DNA from: SLST01 sp046538735
GTDB taxonomy: Bacteria > Spirochaetota > Spirochaetia > DSM-27196 > SLST01
Reading direction: 5' to 3'
Length of the DNA stretch: 64,000 nucleotides
Assembly: GCA_046538735.1 (NCBI GenBank)
Contig: JBKHII010000009.1
Coordinates: 1-64,000 of the forward strand
The notes beneath the pieces are model-generated. The model made no database searches, was not told the DNA's origin, and saw only the letters and a program-made list of their open reading frames with translations. Of this stretch, positions 33,373 to 42,686 are shown one piece after another (position 1 is the stretch's first letter; every line of letters starts with the position of its first letter). The translations under genes were made by a program, and so were the position numbers.

Positions 33373-36300
33373 TATTGAACGCGGAAGAGCGATTCGGCAA
33401 GCTCGTTTACCGCCGAAACGATCGCGCCGGCGGTGCTCCCCGCGAGCGCGGCCTCCGCGGTGACGATTCGGTCTCGGACGACGAGGGTGGCGTCCAGTCG
33501 GTTCTCGCTCATCGTGACGCTCAGTTCCGGCACGGCCGGATGATCGGTCGCCGCACGGGCGAATCCCGCCCGGAGGAACGAGCGCCGGATGCGACGCGCA
33601 ACGGCCGGCGGCGCGGCCGCGACGTTCAGGCGAACGGGCAGCCGGATTCCGTGCTGCCGGAGCGCCCCCGGATTGATCGCGTAGAGACGAAGCGCGGCCG
33701 CGAGTCCGTCGTCGACATGATCCACACGTCTTCGCTCCAGCGCGCCAACGAGCGTCTCCTCGAGGAGCTGCCGCTGCCATGGGGAATCGAGCTCGTCCGC
33801 GAGCTCGAGGAGTCGGGCCCGATCTCGTCTGAGCTGCGCGAGCTCCGAATCGTAGTAGGGCGCGGAATCGGGGATGCGAGCGACCTCCAGATCGCGAGCG
33901 CGTCTGAGGTACGCCTCGGCGACTCGCGCGTGCTGTTCGTTTGCCCGATACAGGTACCAGTTCGCGTCAATCAGGTTGCCGCCGTCCATGATTCGCCTCG
34001 CGACCGAACCCGCGTAGCCCCGAAACCGCGCGTGGTGGTACCAGGCGAGTGCTCGATGACGGACGGTGGTCCACGCGCGGGCGAGCCGGTCGATCGGGCC
34101 GGCGACGGCTCGCAGGCGCGAGGAACGGGCCAGCCCGTCGTGGATCTCGGCGAGCAGATCGTGGAGCTCCATGCGGTGACGGCTGACATCCGTTCCGTAG
34201 TAGTAAAGCCAGGAGTTATCCGGATCCTCGAAGACGCTCGTCGCGAAGGCGAGCGCCTCGTCCAGACGGCCGAAACGCTGATAGAGGAGCGCGAGATTGA
34301 GCCGGCCGAGCGGCGTGTCGTCGTCCATCTCGTACGCGCGAAGGTAGTCCGCGTGCGCCGAGGAGAAGTCAAGCCGCAGCTCGTGAAGCTCGCCGCGCGC
34401 GAGGTAACCGGTCGGCCGGGAGAGTATGGCGAGCGACCGCTCCGTCGACTCGAGCGCGGCCTCGTAGCGATGGAAGAGCTTCTGGATGAGCGAGAGGTTG
34501 TAGAACGCGACCGCGATGAAGCCCTCGCTCTCGAGCTCTGTGGCGAGATCGATCGATCGTGCGTACCATTCGGTCGCCTGCTCGAACTGGTAGAGCTCCG
34601 CGTGGATCGTACCGAGCGTCATCGCGAGGTCTGCGTCCGGCCCGAAGCGCTCCCATGCGTCCTGCATGAAGGCGAGGCCGTCCTCCAGCCGGTGGAGCTT
34701 GAAGAGCAGCCACCCGAGGTTCTGCGCCGGATCGATGCGGTCGGGGTAGATCTCGGCAAGCCGCGCCCAGTACTCGGCGCTCTCCGCCTCGCGATTGAGC
34801 AGACCGAGCGTGAACGCGATCGCATCGAGCACGTCGTACGACGCAGGCGCGCGCTCCTCCGCCTCCCGATACTCCTCGAGCGCGAGCTCGTAGAGCTCCT
34901 CGTCGTAGTAGAGGTCGCCGAGCAGCATGAAGAACTCGGTTCCCTGGTCGTAGTAGCGCTGCGCTTCCTGGAGGATATCCACGGCTCGATCGTAGCGTTC
35001 GGCGCGGATCGCGTTCGTCGCCTCCTCGTGGTACCACTCGGGTGGCTCCTGCGCGCGCGCGGACGGCGAGACGAGGAGAACCGTAGCGAGGACGAGCACC
35101 CACGCGCCGAGTCGCCCCGCCGCCCGGGCACGCGGCCGCCCGTGCGGTCGCGGGTCGAGGAAGGCAAGTACCCGTCGCCACCACGGGAATCGCGATCGAA
35201 CGCCGTGCAGTACGGCGCGAACCGCCGGGCGCGCGGCCGCCTCCACGCGGCGGGCCGACGCTTCGGAATCGGGCTCGAAGAGCGCGCGTTCGTAGAGCTC
35301 CATCAACCGTGCGAGCCCGTCCACGTCGCGCGCCCGGCCGAACTCGCGAAGCGACTCGTCCGCACGGCGGACGATCCCGCACGCCGCGAGCCAACGGAGC
35401 GTCGCGCGTACCCGGACGATCGTGCGCCCGCGCGGGGATCCGGTAAAGAGCGGAAGCGCGAACGGAACCAGCCTGATCGCCGCGACGTAGAGGAGGAAGA
35501 GCGCAGGCAGGAAGAAGTACCAGTTACCGATCACCGTCCGCACGAAGGGCGGGAACCGAGACGATTCGACCGGCCCGGCGTCCTCCGCCGCGAGGTCTTC
35601 GGCAACGACGAGCTCCTGCGCGAGAACCTCCTCGAGGAGATCGGCAACCTCGCGCGGATCGGCGCCGGCTCCGACCTCGTACTCCTCGCCGGGAGCGAGC
35701 GTCTGCGACGTGGGGTCGAACTCGATCCATCCGTACTCACCCAGGTGAACTTCGACCCACGCGTGCGCCATGTTGGCGAGGATGGGGTAGAAGTTGAGGA
35801 CCTCCTGCGACGGGTCCACGAAGAATCCGACGGCCACACGAGCCGGAATGCCGAGCGAGCGCACCATGAGCGCCATACTGAACGCGTAGTACGAGCAGTA
35901 GCCCTTCCGACTCTCGAACAGGAAGTGCATCAGCTGGTCGCCGTCCGCGGCGATGCCGGGTCGCAGCGAGTAGTAGTAGTTCTCCTGCAAATAGAGCTCG
36001 ATCGCCCTCGCCTTGGCGAACGGTCCGCTCGCATCGCCGGCGATCTCTCGCGCGAGCTCGCGAATCGCCTCGTTCTCGCCGTAGTCGGTGAGCCGCGGAA
36101 GGTCGGCCGGAGCCGGATCGACGTCGTGCGCGCGAGCGAGGCGGAACGGTGGCGCCTCGCTCACGAGGCTCTCCGCGGCGAACGCGGCGGTGAACGACGA
36201 CTCGTCCCAGTTCTCGAACCTGTGGAACTCCACGGGAGCGTTGAGCGCCAGCCTCGTCTGAGGATCGAGATTGACGAGGAAGTACTCCTGGCGAACGCGT

Positions 36301-37175
36301 TCCCGGTCGAGATCGGCCGAGGGATCATCCGCTCGGCCCTGCGCACCCGCGCCTCCCACCGAGAACCCGGCGCCTGCATCGTACTCGGTCAGGACGAATC
36401 GTCTGATCAGCTCGCGGCGTGGACGGCCCGACCTGCGGTAGAGCAGCACGAGGTCGTCGTTCATCGAGATCTCGCTCTCGAGCCTGACGAACGGCGCGAA
36501 GTCGAAACGGAACAGCGTGGGCCGCAGAATCCCGCCTCCGGCCGCGGTGCCGCCTGCGGCGTACCACCGGAACGAGAGGAACACGGCGGCGGCCAGAAGC
36601 GGGATCGCGAGCGCTGCGAGCCTGAGGACGACGCTCGAGCGCAGGTGACGCGGTTCGATCAGCAGGACGAGGTCGAGGATCAGAAGCGACCCGACCACGA
36701 GGACGTACGCCCACGGGCGCTCGAAGTACGAGAGCGAGTAGTGGGCCTGCGACCAGAGGAGCACGAGGAGCAGCACTCCGTGCACGATCGGCTCGCACCG
36801 CCTCCGATCGGCGCGACGCGTCGTCGCGAAGTGTGCGAGGAACCCGAGCGCAACGACGGGGATTGCGGCGACCGAGATCGCGTCCGCCTGCTGAAGCGCA
36901 ACGGCGAAACGCGGGTCCGTGGTCCAGACGGCCAACGAGGAGAGAACGCCGAGCACGAGCGCGCGGATCGCGGTGTATCCGCCGGCGGCCGTGGCTACGA
37001 CGACCCACGCGCGAAGGGACCACCGCGCGGCGAGCCGCCCCGCCGACGCGGCGACGGCGAGGAGAACGATCAGCACGGGCGCGGCTGCGAGTCCGCCCAG
37101 TGCGCGCGCGTAGAGCGCGACGAGGATCGCCTGCGCGGCAAGCTGGACGAACGAGATCGCGCGCTCGCGCTTCAC
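33372..37175 (-). CDS. TgpA-like membrane transglutaminase fused to TPR repeats
   Basis: 1267 residues. About six membrane helices (1-230), an extracytoplasmic transglutaminase-like domain at ~330-520 with the catalytic Cys in RKGYCSYYAFSM, His in MAHAWVEVHLGE and Asp in GWIEFDPTSQ, another membrane helix (~575), a second one near 720 (LGAWVLVLATVLLVSPSARA), then a long TPR region (~735-1000, e.g. NAIRAERYDRAVDILQEAQR) and a mixed C-terminal domain. TgpA proteins are usually ~650 residues, so the C-terminal half is an addition. It overlaps the DUF58 gene by 4 bases. MoxR-DUF58-transglutaminase sets are common but their substrates are mostly unknown. Confidence 0.85.
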   Translation of the reverse strand: MKRERAISFVQLAAQAILVALYARALGGLAAAPVLIVLLAVAASAGRLAARWSLRAWVVVATAAGGYTAIRALVLGVLSSLAVWTTDPRFAVALQQADAISVAAIPVVALGFLAHFATTRRADRRRCEPIVHGVLLLVLLWSQAHYSLSYFERPWAYVLVVGSLLILDLVLLIEPRHLRSSVVLRLAALAIPLLAAAVFLSFRWYAAGGTAAGGGILRPTLFRFDFAPFVRLESEISMNDDLVLLYRRSGRPRRELIRRFVLTEYDAGAGFSVGGAGAQGRADDPSADLDRERVRQEYFLVNLDPQTRLALNAPVEFHRFENWDESSFTAAFAAESLVSEAPPFRLARAHDVDPAPADLPRLTDYGENEAIRELAREIAGDASGPFAKARAIELYLQENYYYSLRPGIAADGDQLMHFLFESRKGYCSYYAFSMALMVRSLGIPARVAVGFFVDPSQEVLNFYPILANMAHAWVEVHLGEYGWIEFDPTSQTLAPGEEYEVGAGADPREVADLLEEVLAQELVVAEDLAAEDAGPVESSRFPPFVRTVIGNWYFFLPALFLLYVAAIRLVPFALPLFTGSPRGRTIVRVRATLRWLAACGIVRRADESLREFGRARDVDGLARLMELYERALFEPDSEASARRVEAAARPAVRAVLHGVRSRFPWWRRVLAFLDPRPHGRPRARAAGRLGAWVLVLATVLLVSPSARAQEPPEWYHEEATNAIRAERYDRAVDILQEAQRYYDQGTEFFMLLGDLYYDEELYELALEEYREAEERAPASYDVLDAIAFTLGLLNREAESAEYWARLAEIYPDRIDPAQNLGWLLFKLHRLEDGLAFMQDAWERFGPDADLAMTLGTIHAELYQFEQATEWYARSIDLATELESEGFIAVAFYNLSLIQKLFHRYEAALESTERSLAILSRPTGYLARGELHELRLDFSSAHADYLRAYEMDDDTPLGRLNLALLYQRFGRLDEALAFATSVFEDPDNSWLYYYGTDVSRHRMELHDLLAEIHDGLARSSRLRAVAGPIDRLARAWTTVRHRALAWYHHARFRGYAGSVARRIMDGGNLIDANWYLYRANEQHARVAEAYLRRARDLEVARIPDSAPYYDSELAQLRRDRARLLELADELDSPWQRQLLEETLVGALERRRVDHVDDGLAAALRLYAINPGALRQHGIRLPVRLNVAAAPPAVARRIRRSFLRAGFARAATDHPAVPELSVTMSENRLDATLVVRDRIVTAEAALAGSTAGAIVSAVNELAESLFRVQ

Positions 37176-38305
37176 GGCGGGCTCCTGAAGAACAGCCGTC
37201 TCCGGAGCGGATCACCCGGGCCGAGTCGTTCGAGAAGCGGAGCGACCGAGACGCACCAGGGACCCGTAGCGTCGTCCCGAGCGGTGATCACGAGCTCGCG
37301 CACGGCGGGACGTCTCGGCGTCCGCTCCGGCTCGGCGGCGGGAACGAAGCCGGCAACGGCAGCCGCGCCGGCGCTCGGGCGTGCGGCGGCGTCCTGCCGG
37401 ACGACCGTGCTCGACCCGAAGGTTGAGCCGGTAAACTCGTCCTCGCGGAGCTCAACGTGATCGCGTCGCGCCGGAAAGGCGCAGGAAAGCCGCACCCCGC
37501 GGGCGCTCGCGGTGCGAACGACCGCGCGAAGCGCCGCCATGAGCGCATCAGCGGCGGCCAGGGGAGCGACGCGCGGCGGAACGTACTCGTCGATCCGGCA
37601 GAGAACGTCGCCGCGGGCGGGGGGCACGTACTCGCCGATCCGGACGAGGAGCTCGTCGTACGCGGCAAGATGCTTCCAGCTCAGCCGCCGGACGTCGTCA
37701 CCCGGGACGTACGGCCGCACCTCGCGGAGCTCCTCGCTGCGCACGCGATGGTGGGACCGTTCGGCCGCCCGTTCTCCGCCTCGCCGCACCGGGAGGTCGG
37801 GAGACTCGGCCGGCGCGGCGGGCACGACGAGCACGCGCAGGTCGCGGTCCTCACGAACGCCGGAAGCGGTGAGCCCGAGAACGTCGCGCATCGCGAGGGT
37901 CGAGCCGCCGCCGCGGAAATCGCCGCGCTCGCGACACTCGATCTCCCACCGCGCCTCGCCGCCGGGGCGGACCGGTTCGTCCGCGACAAGCGTGCGAGTC
38001 GTGCCCCACGAGAGCCGGATCCGGTGCTCGAGGACGAAGCCGGGGAAGAGCACGACAGCGGGAATGCTCGCGTGCACGCGCACGGAATCGCCCACTTCGG
38101 CGATCGCGCGGTCGAGCTGCGCGGAGAAGCTCGCTCGAACCGCGCGCAAACGCGCGCGGCCGATGAGCGCGAGCAACACGACAACGGCGACGACGAAGAG
38201 CATCCCGCCGCCCCAGATGACGACGCCGAGCTCGTCTCGCACCACTCCGACCACGAGGAGCAGCGATGAGAACAGGATGAGTGTCCAGCCGCGCGGCGTG
38301 GGCAT
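37172..38305 (-). CDS. DUF58 protein
   Basis: 377 residues. Two N-terminal membrane helices (LILFSSLLLVVGVV and GGGMLFVVAVVVLLALIG), a beta-rich middle, and the DUF58 signature REVRPYVPGDDVRRLSWKHL, which begins a vWA-like domain. DUF58 proteins act with MoxR ATPases and transglutaminases. Starts 2 bases after the moxR stop. Confidence 0.9.
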   Translation of the reverse strand: MPTPRGWTLILFSSLLLVVGVVRDELGVVIWGGGMLFVVAVVVLLALIGRARLRAVRASFSAQLDRAIAEVGDSVRVHASIPAVVLFPGFVLEHRIRLSWGTTRTLVADEPVRPGGEARWEIECRERGDFRGGGSTLAMRDVLGLTASGVREDRDLRVLVVPAAPAESPDLPVRRGGERAAERSHHRVRSEELREVRPYVPGDDVRRLSWKHLAAYDELLVRIGEYVPPARGDVLCRIDEYVPPRVAPLAAADALMAALRAVVRTASARGVRLSCAFPARRDHVELREDEFTGSTFGSSTVVRQDAAARPSAGAAAVAGFVPAAEPERTPRRPAVRELVITARDDATGPWCVSVAPLLERLGPGDPLRRRLFFRSPP

Positions 38306-38307
38306 CG

Positions 38308-39270
38308 TCAGTACCCCAGTCGGTCGAGCTCCCGCGCCATGAGCTCGCGTGCGAGCGTCTCGGCACTGATGCGGTGATCGCGGAGCTTGAGGCGGTGCGC
38401 GATCACCGCCGGAGCAAGCGCGAGGAAATCCGTATCGCTGCAGTAGTCGCGCCCGCAGAGCAAGGCGTGTGCGCGCGACGCCGCGACGAGCATGAGCGCG
38501 CCGCGAGGCGACGCGCCGAACTCCACGCCGCGATGGTCGCGGGTTTCGCGACAGGCGCGGACGGCGGCAGCCATGAGCTGCTCCTCGCAGTGAACGCGCT
38601 CAGCGCGCTCGTGCGCCGCGACGACCTCCTCCATGGTGCATACCGGCTGCAGGCCGGGCATGACCCGGTGCGACGGGTCTCCGCGCACGATCTCCAGCTC
38701 GGTCTGCTCGTCCGGGTACCCCAGGCGAAGCCTCGTCATGAAGCGGTCGATCTGTGCGACCGGCAGGGGGTACGTGCCCTCGATCTCGATCGGGTTCTGC
38801 GTGGCAATCACGAAGAAAAGCGGGCCGAGCAGATGCGTGCTCGTTCCAACGGTAACCTGGCTTTCGGCCATCACCTCGAGCAAGGCGCTCTGAACCTTGG
38901 GCGTGGAGCGGTTGATCTCGTCCGCGAGCACGATGTCCGCGAAGATCGGTCCGGGACGGAAGACGAACTCGGTCGTCTTCGGATCGAAGACGTCCACGCC
39001 GGTGATGTCGTAGGGAAGCAGATCGGGCGTGAACTGGATGCGCTTGAACCGCGCGCCGCCAACGAGCATCGCAAGCGTTCGGGCGACGGTCGTCTTTCCG
39101 AGCCCCGGTGCGTCTTCAATGAGCGCGTGACCACCCGCCACGAAGGTTGCGACGAGGAGCTTGAGAAACTCGTCTTTTCCTTTGATGACCGAGCGGAGTC
39201 CGCGGAGAAGGTTCTCGAGCGTGGCAGCGACGGCAGACGTCTTGCCGACCTCGGTCGGGTCGGGACTCAT
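38308..39270 (-). CDS. MoxR-family AAA+ ATPase
   Basis: 320 residues. Walker A EDAPGLGKTTVARTLA, Walker B IVLADEINRSTPKVQSALLE, sensor 1 FFVIATQNPIEIEGTYPL and the lid GASPRGALMLVAASRA. MoxR ATPases work as chaperones that assemble or activate vWA/DUF58 partners. ATG 39270 is favoured over an upstream frame extension because TATTCT ends exactly 7 bases before it. First gene of the four-gene operon. Confidence 0.93.
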   Translation of the reverse strand: MSPDPTEVGKTSAVAATLENLLRGLRSVIKGKDEFLKLLVATFVAGGHALIEDAPGLGKTTVARTLAMLVGGARFKRIQFTPDLLPYDITGVDVFDPKTTEFVFRPGPIFADIVLADEINRSTPKVQSALLEVMAESQVTVGTSTHLLGPLFFVIATQNPIEIEGTYPLPVAQIDRFMTRLRLGYPDEQTELEIVRGDPSHRVMPGLQPVCTMEEVVAAHERAERVHCEEQLMAAAVRACRETRDHRGVEFGASPRGALMLVAASRAHALLCGRDYCSDTDFLALAPAVIAHRLKLRDHRISAETLARELMARELDRLGY

Positions 39271-39277
39271 GCCGCAG

Positions 39278-39306
39278 AGAATACCACGAGGACGGGACGC
39301 TGCCAA
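39278..39306 (-). promoter_or_regulatory. moxR operon promoter, leaderless type
   Basis: Minus strand TTGGCA (39306-39301), 17-base spacer, TATTCT (39283-39278), 7 bases before the ATG. No Shine-Dalgarno. Confidence 0.6.
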
Positions 39307-39359
39307 ACCGCTCATCGCAATCGCGGCGAGCACCGCGCGAGGGAGCCCATGGCAGCCGA

Positions 39360-42300
39360 TCAGCCAAGGTCGAGGGGGATCGCCTCGCCGGTCCGGAGGT
39401 GGAAGAGCAGCGGCTCTACCGGTTTGCCGAAGAGCTCGCGGACGGCCGCCCGGTAGACCGCCATCTGCACGCGGTAGTGGCTCGGGTCGAGCGCGCGGTC
39501 GGTCTTGAAGTCCACCACGAGCACGCGATCGTCGAGCTCGGCGACGAGGTCGATCTGACCCCGAATGATGCCGGGAAGGTCGGTCACGGGCACCTCGTCG
39601 CGCACCGCGGCCGCGTCCAGGAGGAAGGGCAGCTCGTGCTCCACGCAGCGTGCCTCGGCGACGCGCCGCGCAAGCGGCGAGTCGAGGTAGGAGCGTGCGA
39701 ACTCGTATCCGTAGCGGTAGAACGCCTCGAGCTTCGATTGCGCGATGTCCGGCCGGAGCTCGGCGGGGAGACGTTCCGCGGGCGGCGCGCCGCCGGACTC
39801 ATCGGCGTGCTCGATGCAGTAGTGGCAGTACGAGCCGAAGACGGTCGCGAGGTTTCGTTCCGGATGCGCGGCGACGATCTCGTCGATCGGGTGGTCCACC
39901 GGCCGGGCTTCGCCGGCGTCGAGGCCGGGCGCAGCTTCGGCTGCGAGCTCGAGCGCGCGACGATTGAGCTCGGTCGCCGTGGCTTCGGCCGGCGCGTAGC
40001 GGCGCTCGAGCACGGGCAGGTCGGCGTAGGTCGCCGCGAGCGTCGCGATGTCGCGGCGGCCGCCGGCGCGGTGCGCCTCGTGCTCGCGCTCGACCGGGAC
40101 GGGCTCGAGCGACTCAACGCCCAGCGAGACATCGTCGGCCTGACTCAGGGCCTCCATTGTTCGCGCGAACGCTGCAGCGAGGATGCCCGCGAGCGAGCGA
40201 TCGTCGGTCCGCGGCACGCCGGAAAAGACGAGATGGCTCTCGGCGCGCGTGGCGGCGACGTAGAGCAGGCGTTTCATCTCGGCGCGGTCCTGCGCCTGGT
40301 GCTCGCCGAGCTCGTGCGTGTAAAGGTAGTTCGCCGGCGTCTCGCGCACGTCGCCCGGAGCGAGGATGCCGGTGTTGAAGGCAAGCCCGAGCGTGCTCGA
40401 CCGGTAGAACGGTTGGGCGGAGACCGAATCGTTCCGCCCGCGGTTGCCGGCGTTCGCGACGATCACCACGGGAAACTCGAGCCCCTTCGACTTGTGAACC
40501 GTCATGATCTGGACGCCGCTCGTCTCGCCGCGGAGGATCTCGAGCTCGTCCAGCTTCTCGTTCTGCCCGATGTGCCGGCGCACTTCGTCCAGGAAGACGG
40601 CGAGGCCCTCACCCTCGAAGCCGTTCGCCAGCTCCCAGAAGAGATCGTAGTACTCGAGATACGGCGTGTACTCGCTGCGGCGAAGCAGGTGATAGCGGTA
40701 GCCCCAGCCGTACCAGATCCGGTGAAGGAGCTCGGTGATGGGCACGGAGTCGGCGAGCGCGGCGATCTCCTCGTAGCGCTCGCGGGCGAGCTCCACGCGT
40801 CGCCGGTCGTCCGCGCAGAGGCCCTCGCACGGCGAGAGGAGCGGCGCGTCTGAGAGGAGCCGGCGAACGATCCCTTCGTCCGAGACGCCGGCGAGCGGCG
40901 AACGGAGGTATCCTGCGTACGCGACGCGATCCTCGGGGTACACGACGAGCTGGAGGATCTGGTAGATGTCGTTCACCGGCGCCTCGAGGAAAAGGCTTCG
41001 CGCCGCCTGCGAGACGTAGGGAATGCCGAAGAGACGGAGCATGCGCTCAAGACGGATCTGGTTGCCGCTGCTGCGCATGAGCACGGCGAAATCCCCGTAC
41101 TCCGCCGGTCGGCCGGGACGTCGCGCCCCCTCGTCGTCCGTGCCGTCTCCCACAAGGAGCGATCGCTCCTCCACACTCGTCCTGATGAAGCTCGCGATGT
41201 GATACGCCTCGGCGTCGATGTCGTCCAGGTAGCCGTCGTCGCCGCGCGGCCGCTGCTCGAGCTCCCAGAGCTCAACGCGCGGCCGCACGCCCGGAGTCGG
41301 ATCGCGCCACCGAAGCGGCTCGAACCGCGCCTCGTAGTCGGCCTCCGCGTCCGCGAAGACGTGCGAGAAGAGCTCGTTGAAGCACCTGATCAGGCCCGGC
41401 TCGCTGCGGTAGTTCGCGCCGAGCCGCAGATCGGCGTCCGCACCCGAGAGCTCGCCGGCGAGCGTGCGGAAGACGCTCACGTCGGCGCCGCGAAAACGGT
41501 AGATCGACTGCTTCTCGTCGCCCACGAAGAAGAGCTTCGCGGGATCGAGCGCGTCCGCCGGCGGGATGCCCGCCGAGTGAACGTCGGCCCGTTCCGAGAG
41601 CAGATAGAGCAACGCCTTCTGCTCGTCGTTGTTGTCCTGGAACTCGTCGATCATGATCGCGCGGAATCGCGACTTGTAGAAGTCGCGCAGCGAGTGGTCG
41701 TCCGTGAGCGTCCTGATTGCGAGCCCCATCACGTCGCCGTACGACACGATCGCGAGCCGCCGCTTCTCGGCGACGACTCGCTCGCGGAAACGTTCGAGGA
41801 GCGCGGTGAGCCGTTCGTGGTCGTCCCAGCGCGCGAGCGTCCGGACGGCGAGCGTGTAGTGCGGGACGAGGTCGCGGAGCGCCTTGACGTACTCCTTGAC
41901 GAGCGGCACGTCCGGATGCGCGCTTCGCCCGCATTGGAGCTTGATCGACTCGAGCGGGGCGAGCGCTCGCGCGGCCGCTTCGGTCCGCGCAAACGCGACC
42001 GCGGCGTCCACGGACGCGACGACCTGCTGCGCCCCGCCGACGCACTTTGGCCCCTCGGGGTCGAGGCCCTCGATCCCCGCCGTCGCCGCGCGGATCTCCG
42101 ACTCGAGGCGGTCGATCTCGCTCCGGAGAAAGCGCTGCTGGGCCGGCAGGAAGGCGGAGAGCGGGCGATCGTCGCTCACGCGGAAGTGATCGGCGGCGAG
42201 CCGCGCGAGGCCGTCCTTCCAGAGCGGGCCGAAGCGGTTGAGACGGATCAGGTCCGCGATCACCGCCTCCGATGCGTGCTCTACGAGGAATCCGAGCGCG

Positions 42301-42686
42301 AGCTCCTCGCAGCGGGAGGTGAGCGCCCGCTCGTCGATCGTGAAGGTGGACGGGACGCCGAACTGCGCGCAGCCGTTGCGGGCGACGGCGGAGCAGAAGC
42401 TGTCGAGCGTTGAGATCACGGCCGAGTCGAAGTCGGCGAGCTGCGCCGCGACGAACGGCTCGTGCGCGTGCTCACCGAGTGCACGGTAGATGCGCTCGTA
42501 CATCTCGGCGGCCGCCTTGCGCGTGAAGGTGAGCGCGAGGATCTCGCGAACGGGAATGCGCTCCTCGAGCACGAGCCGGAGATAGCGGCTCGTGAGGACC
42601 GAGGTCTTCCCGGAGCCCGCTCCGGCGCTCACGACCGCGTTGTGAGAGACGAGGATTGCCGCCTGCTGATCGGGATCGCGCTTCAT
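39360..42686 (-). CDS. addA: AddA-type helicase-nuclease subunit
   Basis: 1108 residues. UvrD-like helicase with Walker A VVSAGAGSGKTSVLTSRYL, FTRKAAAEMYERI, Walker B IMIDEFQDNNDEQ, GDEKQSIYRFRGADV, TVHKSKGLEFPVVIV and VAATRAESHLV. The C-terminus is a PD-(D/E)XK nuclease (FGSYCHYCIEH ... GQIDLVAELDDRVLVVDFKTDR). Together with AddB it resects double-strand breaks for recombination. Starts directly after the addB stop. Confidence 0.93.
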   Translation of the reverse strand: MKRDPDQQAAILVSHNAVVSAGAGSGKTSVLTSRYLRLVLEERIPVREILALTFTRKAAAEMYERIYRALGEHAHEPFVAAQLADFDSAVISTLDSFCSAVARNGCAQFGVPSTFTIDERALTSRCEELALGFLVEHASEAVIADLIRLNRFGPLWKDGLARLAADHFRVSDDRPLSAFLPAQQRFLRSEIDRLESEIRAATAGIEGLDPEGPKCVGGAQQVVASVDAAVAFARTEAAARALAPLESIKLQCGRSAHPDVPLVKEYVKALRDLVPHYTLAVRTLARWDDHERLTALLERFRERVVAEKRRLAIVSYGDVMGLAIRTLTDDHSLRDFYKSRFRAIMIDEFQDNNDEQKALLYLLSERADVHSAGIPPADALDPAKLFFVGDEKQSIYRFRGADVSVFRTLAGELSGADADLRLGANYRSEPGLIRCFNELFSHVFADAEADYEARFEPLRWRDPTPGVRPRVELWELEQRPRGDDGYLDDIDAEAYHIASFIRTSVEERSLLVGDGTDDEGARRPGRPAEYGDFAVLMRSSGNQIRLERMLRLFGIPYVSQAARSLFLEAPVNDIYQILQLVVYPEDRVAYAGYLRSPLAGVSDEGIVRRLLSDAPLLSPCEGLCADDRRRVELARERYEEIAALADSVPITELLHRIWYGWGYRYHLLRRSEYTPYLEYYDLFWELANGFEGEGLAVFLDEVRRHIGQNEKLDELEILRGETSGVQIMTVHKSKGLEFPVVIVANAGNRGRNDSVSAQPFYRSSTLGLAFNTGILAPGDVRETPANYLYTHELGEHQAQDRAEMKRLLYVAATRAESHLVFSGVPRTDDRSLAGILAAAFARTMEALSQADDVSLGVESLEPVPVEREHEAHRAGGRRDIATLAATYADLPVLERRYAPAEATATELNRRALELAAEAAPGLDAGEARPVDHPIDEIVAAHPERNLATVFGSYCHYCIEHADESGGAPPAERLPAELRPDIAQSKLEAFYRYGYEFARSYLDSPLARRVAEARCVEHELPFLLDAAAVRDEVPVTDLPGIIRGQIDLVAELDDRVLVVDFKTDRALDPSHYRVQMAVYRAAVRELFGKPVEPLLFHLRTGEAIPLDLG

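Noticed and set aside
33357..37460. 1367-residue open frame on the plus strand
   Set aside because: It lies opposite the transglutaminase-TPR gene, is Arg/Glu/Asp-rich without domains, and is a GC-rich antisense shadow.
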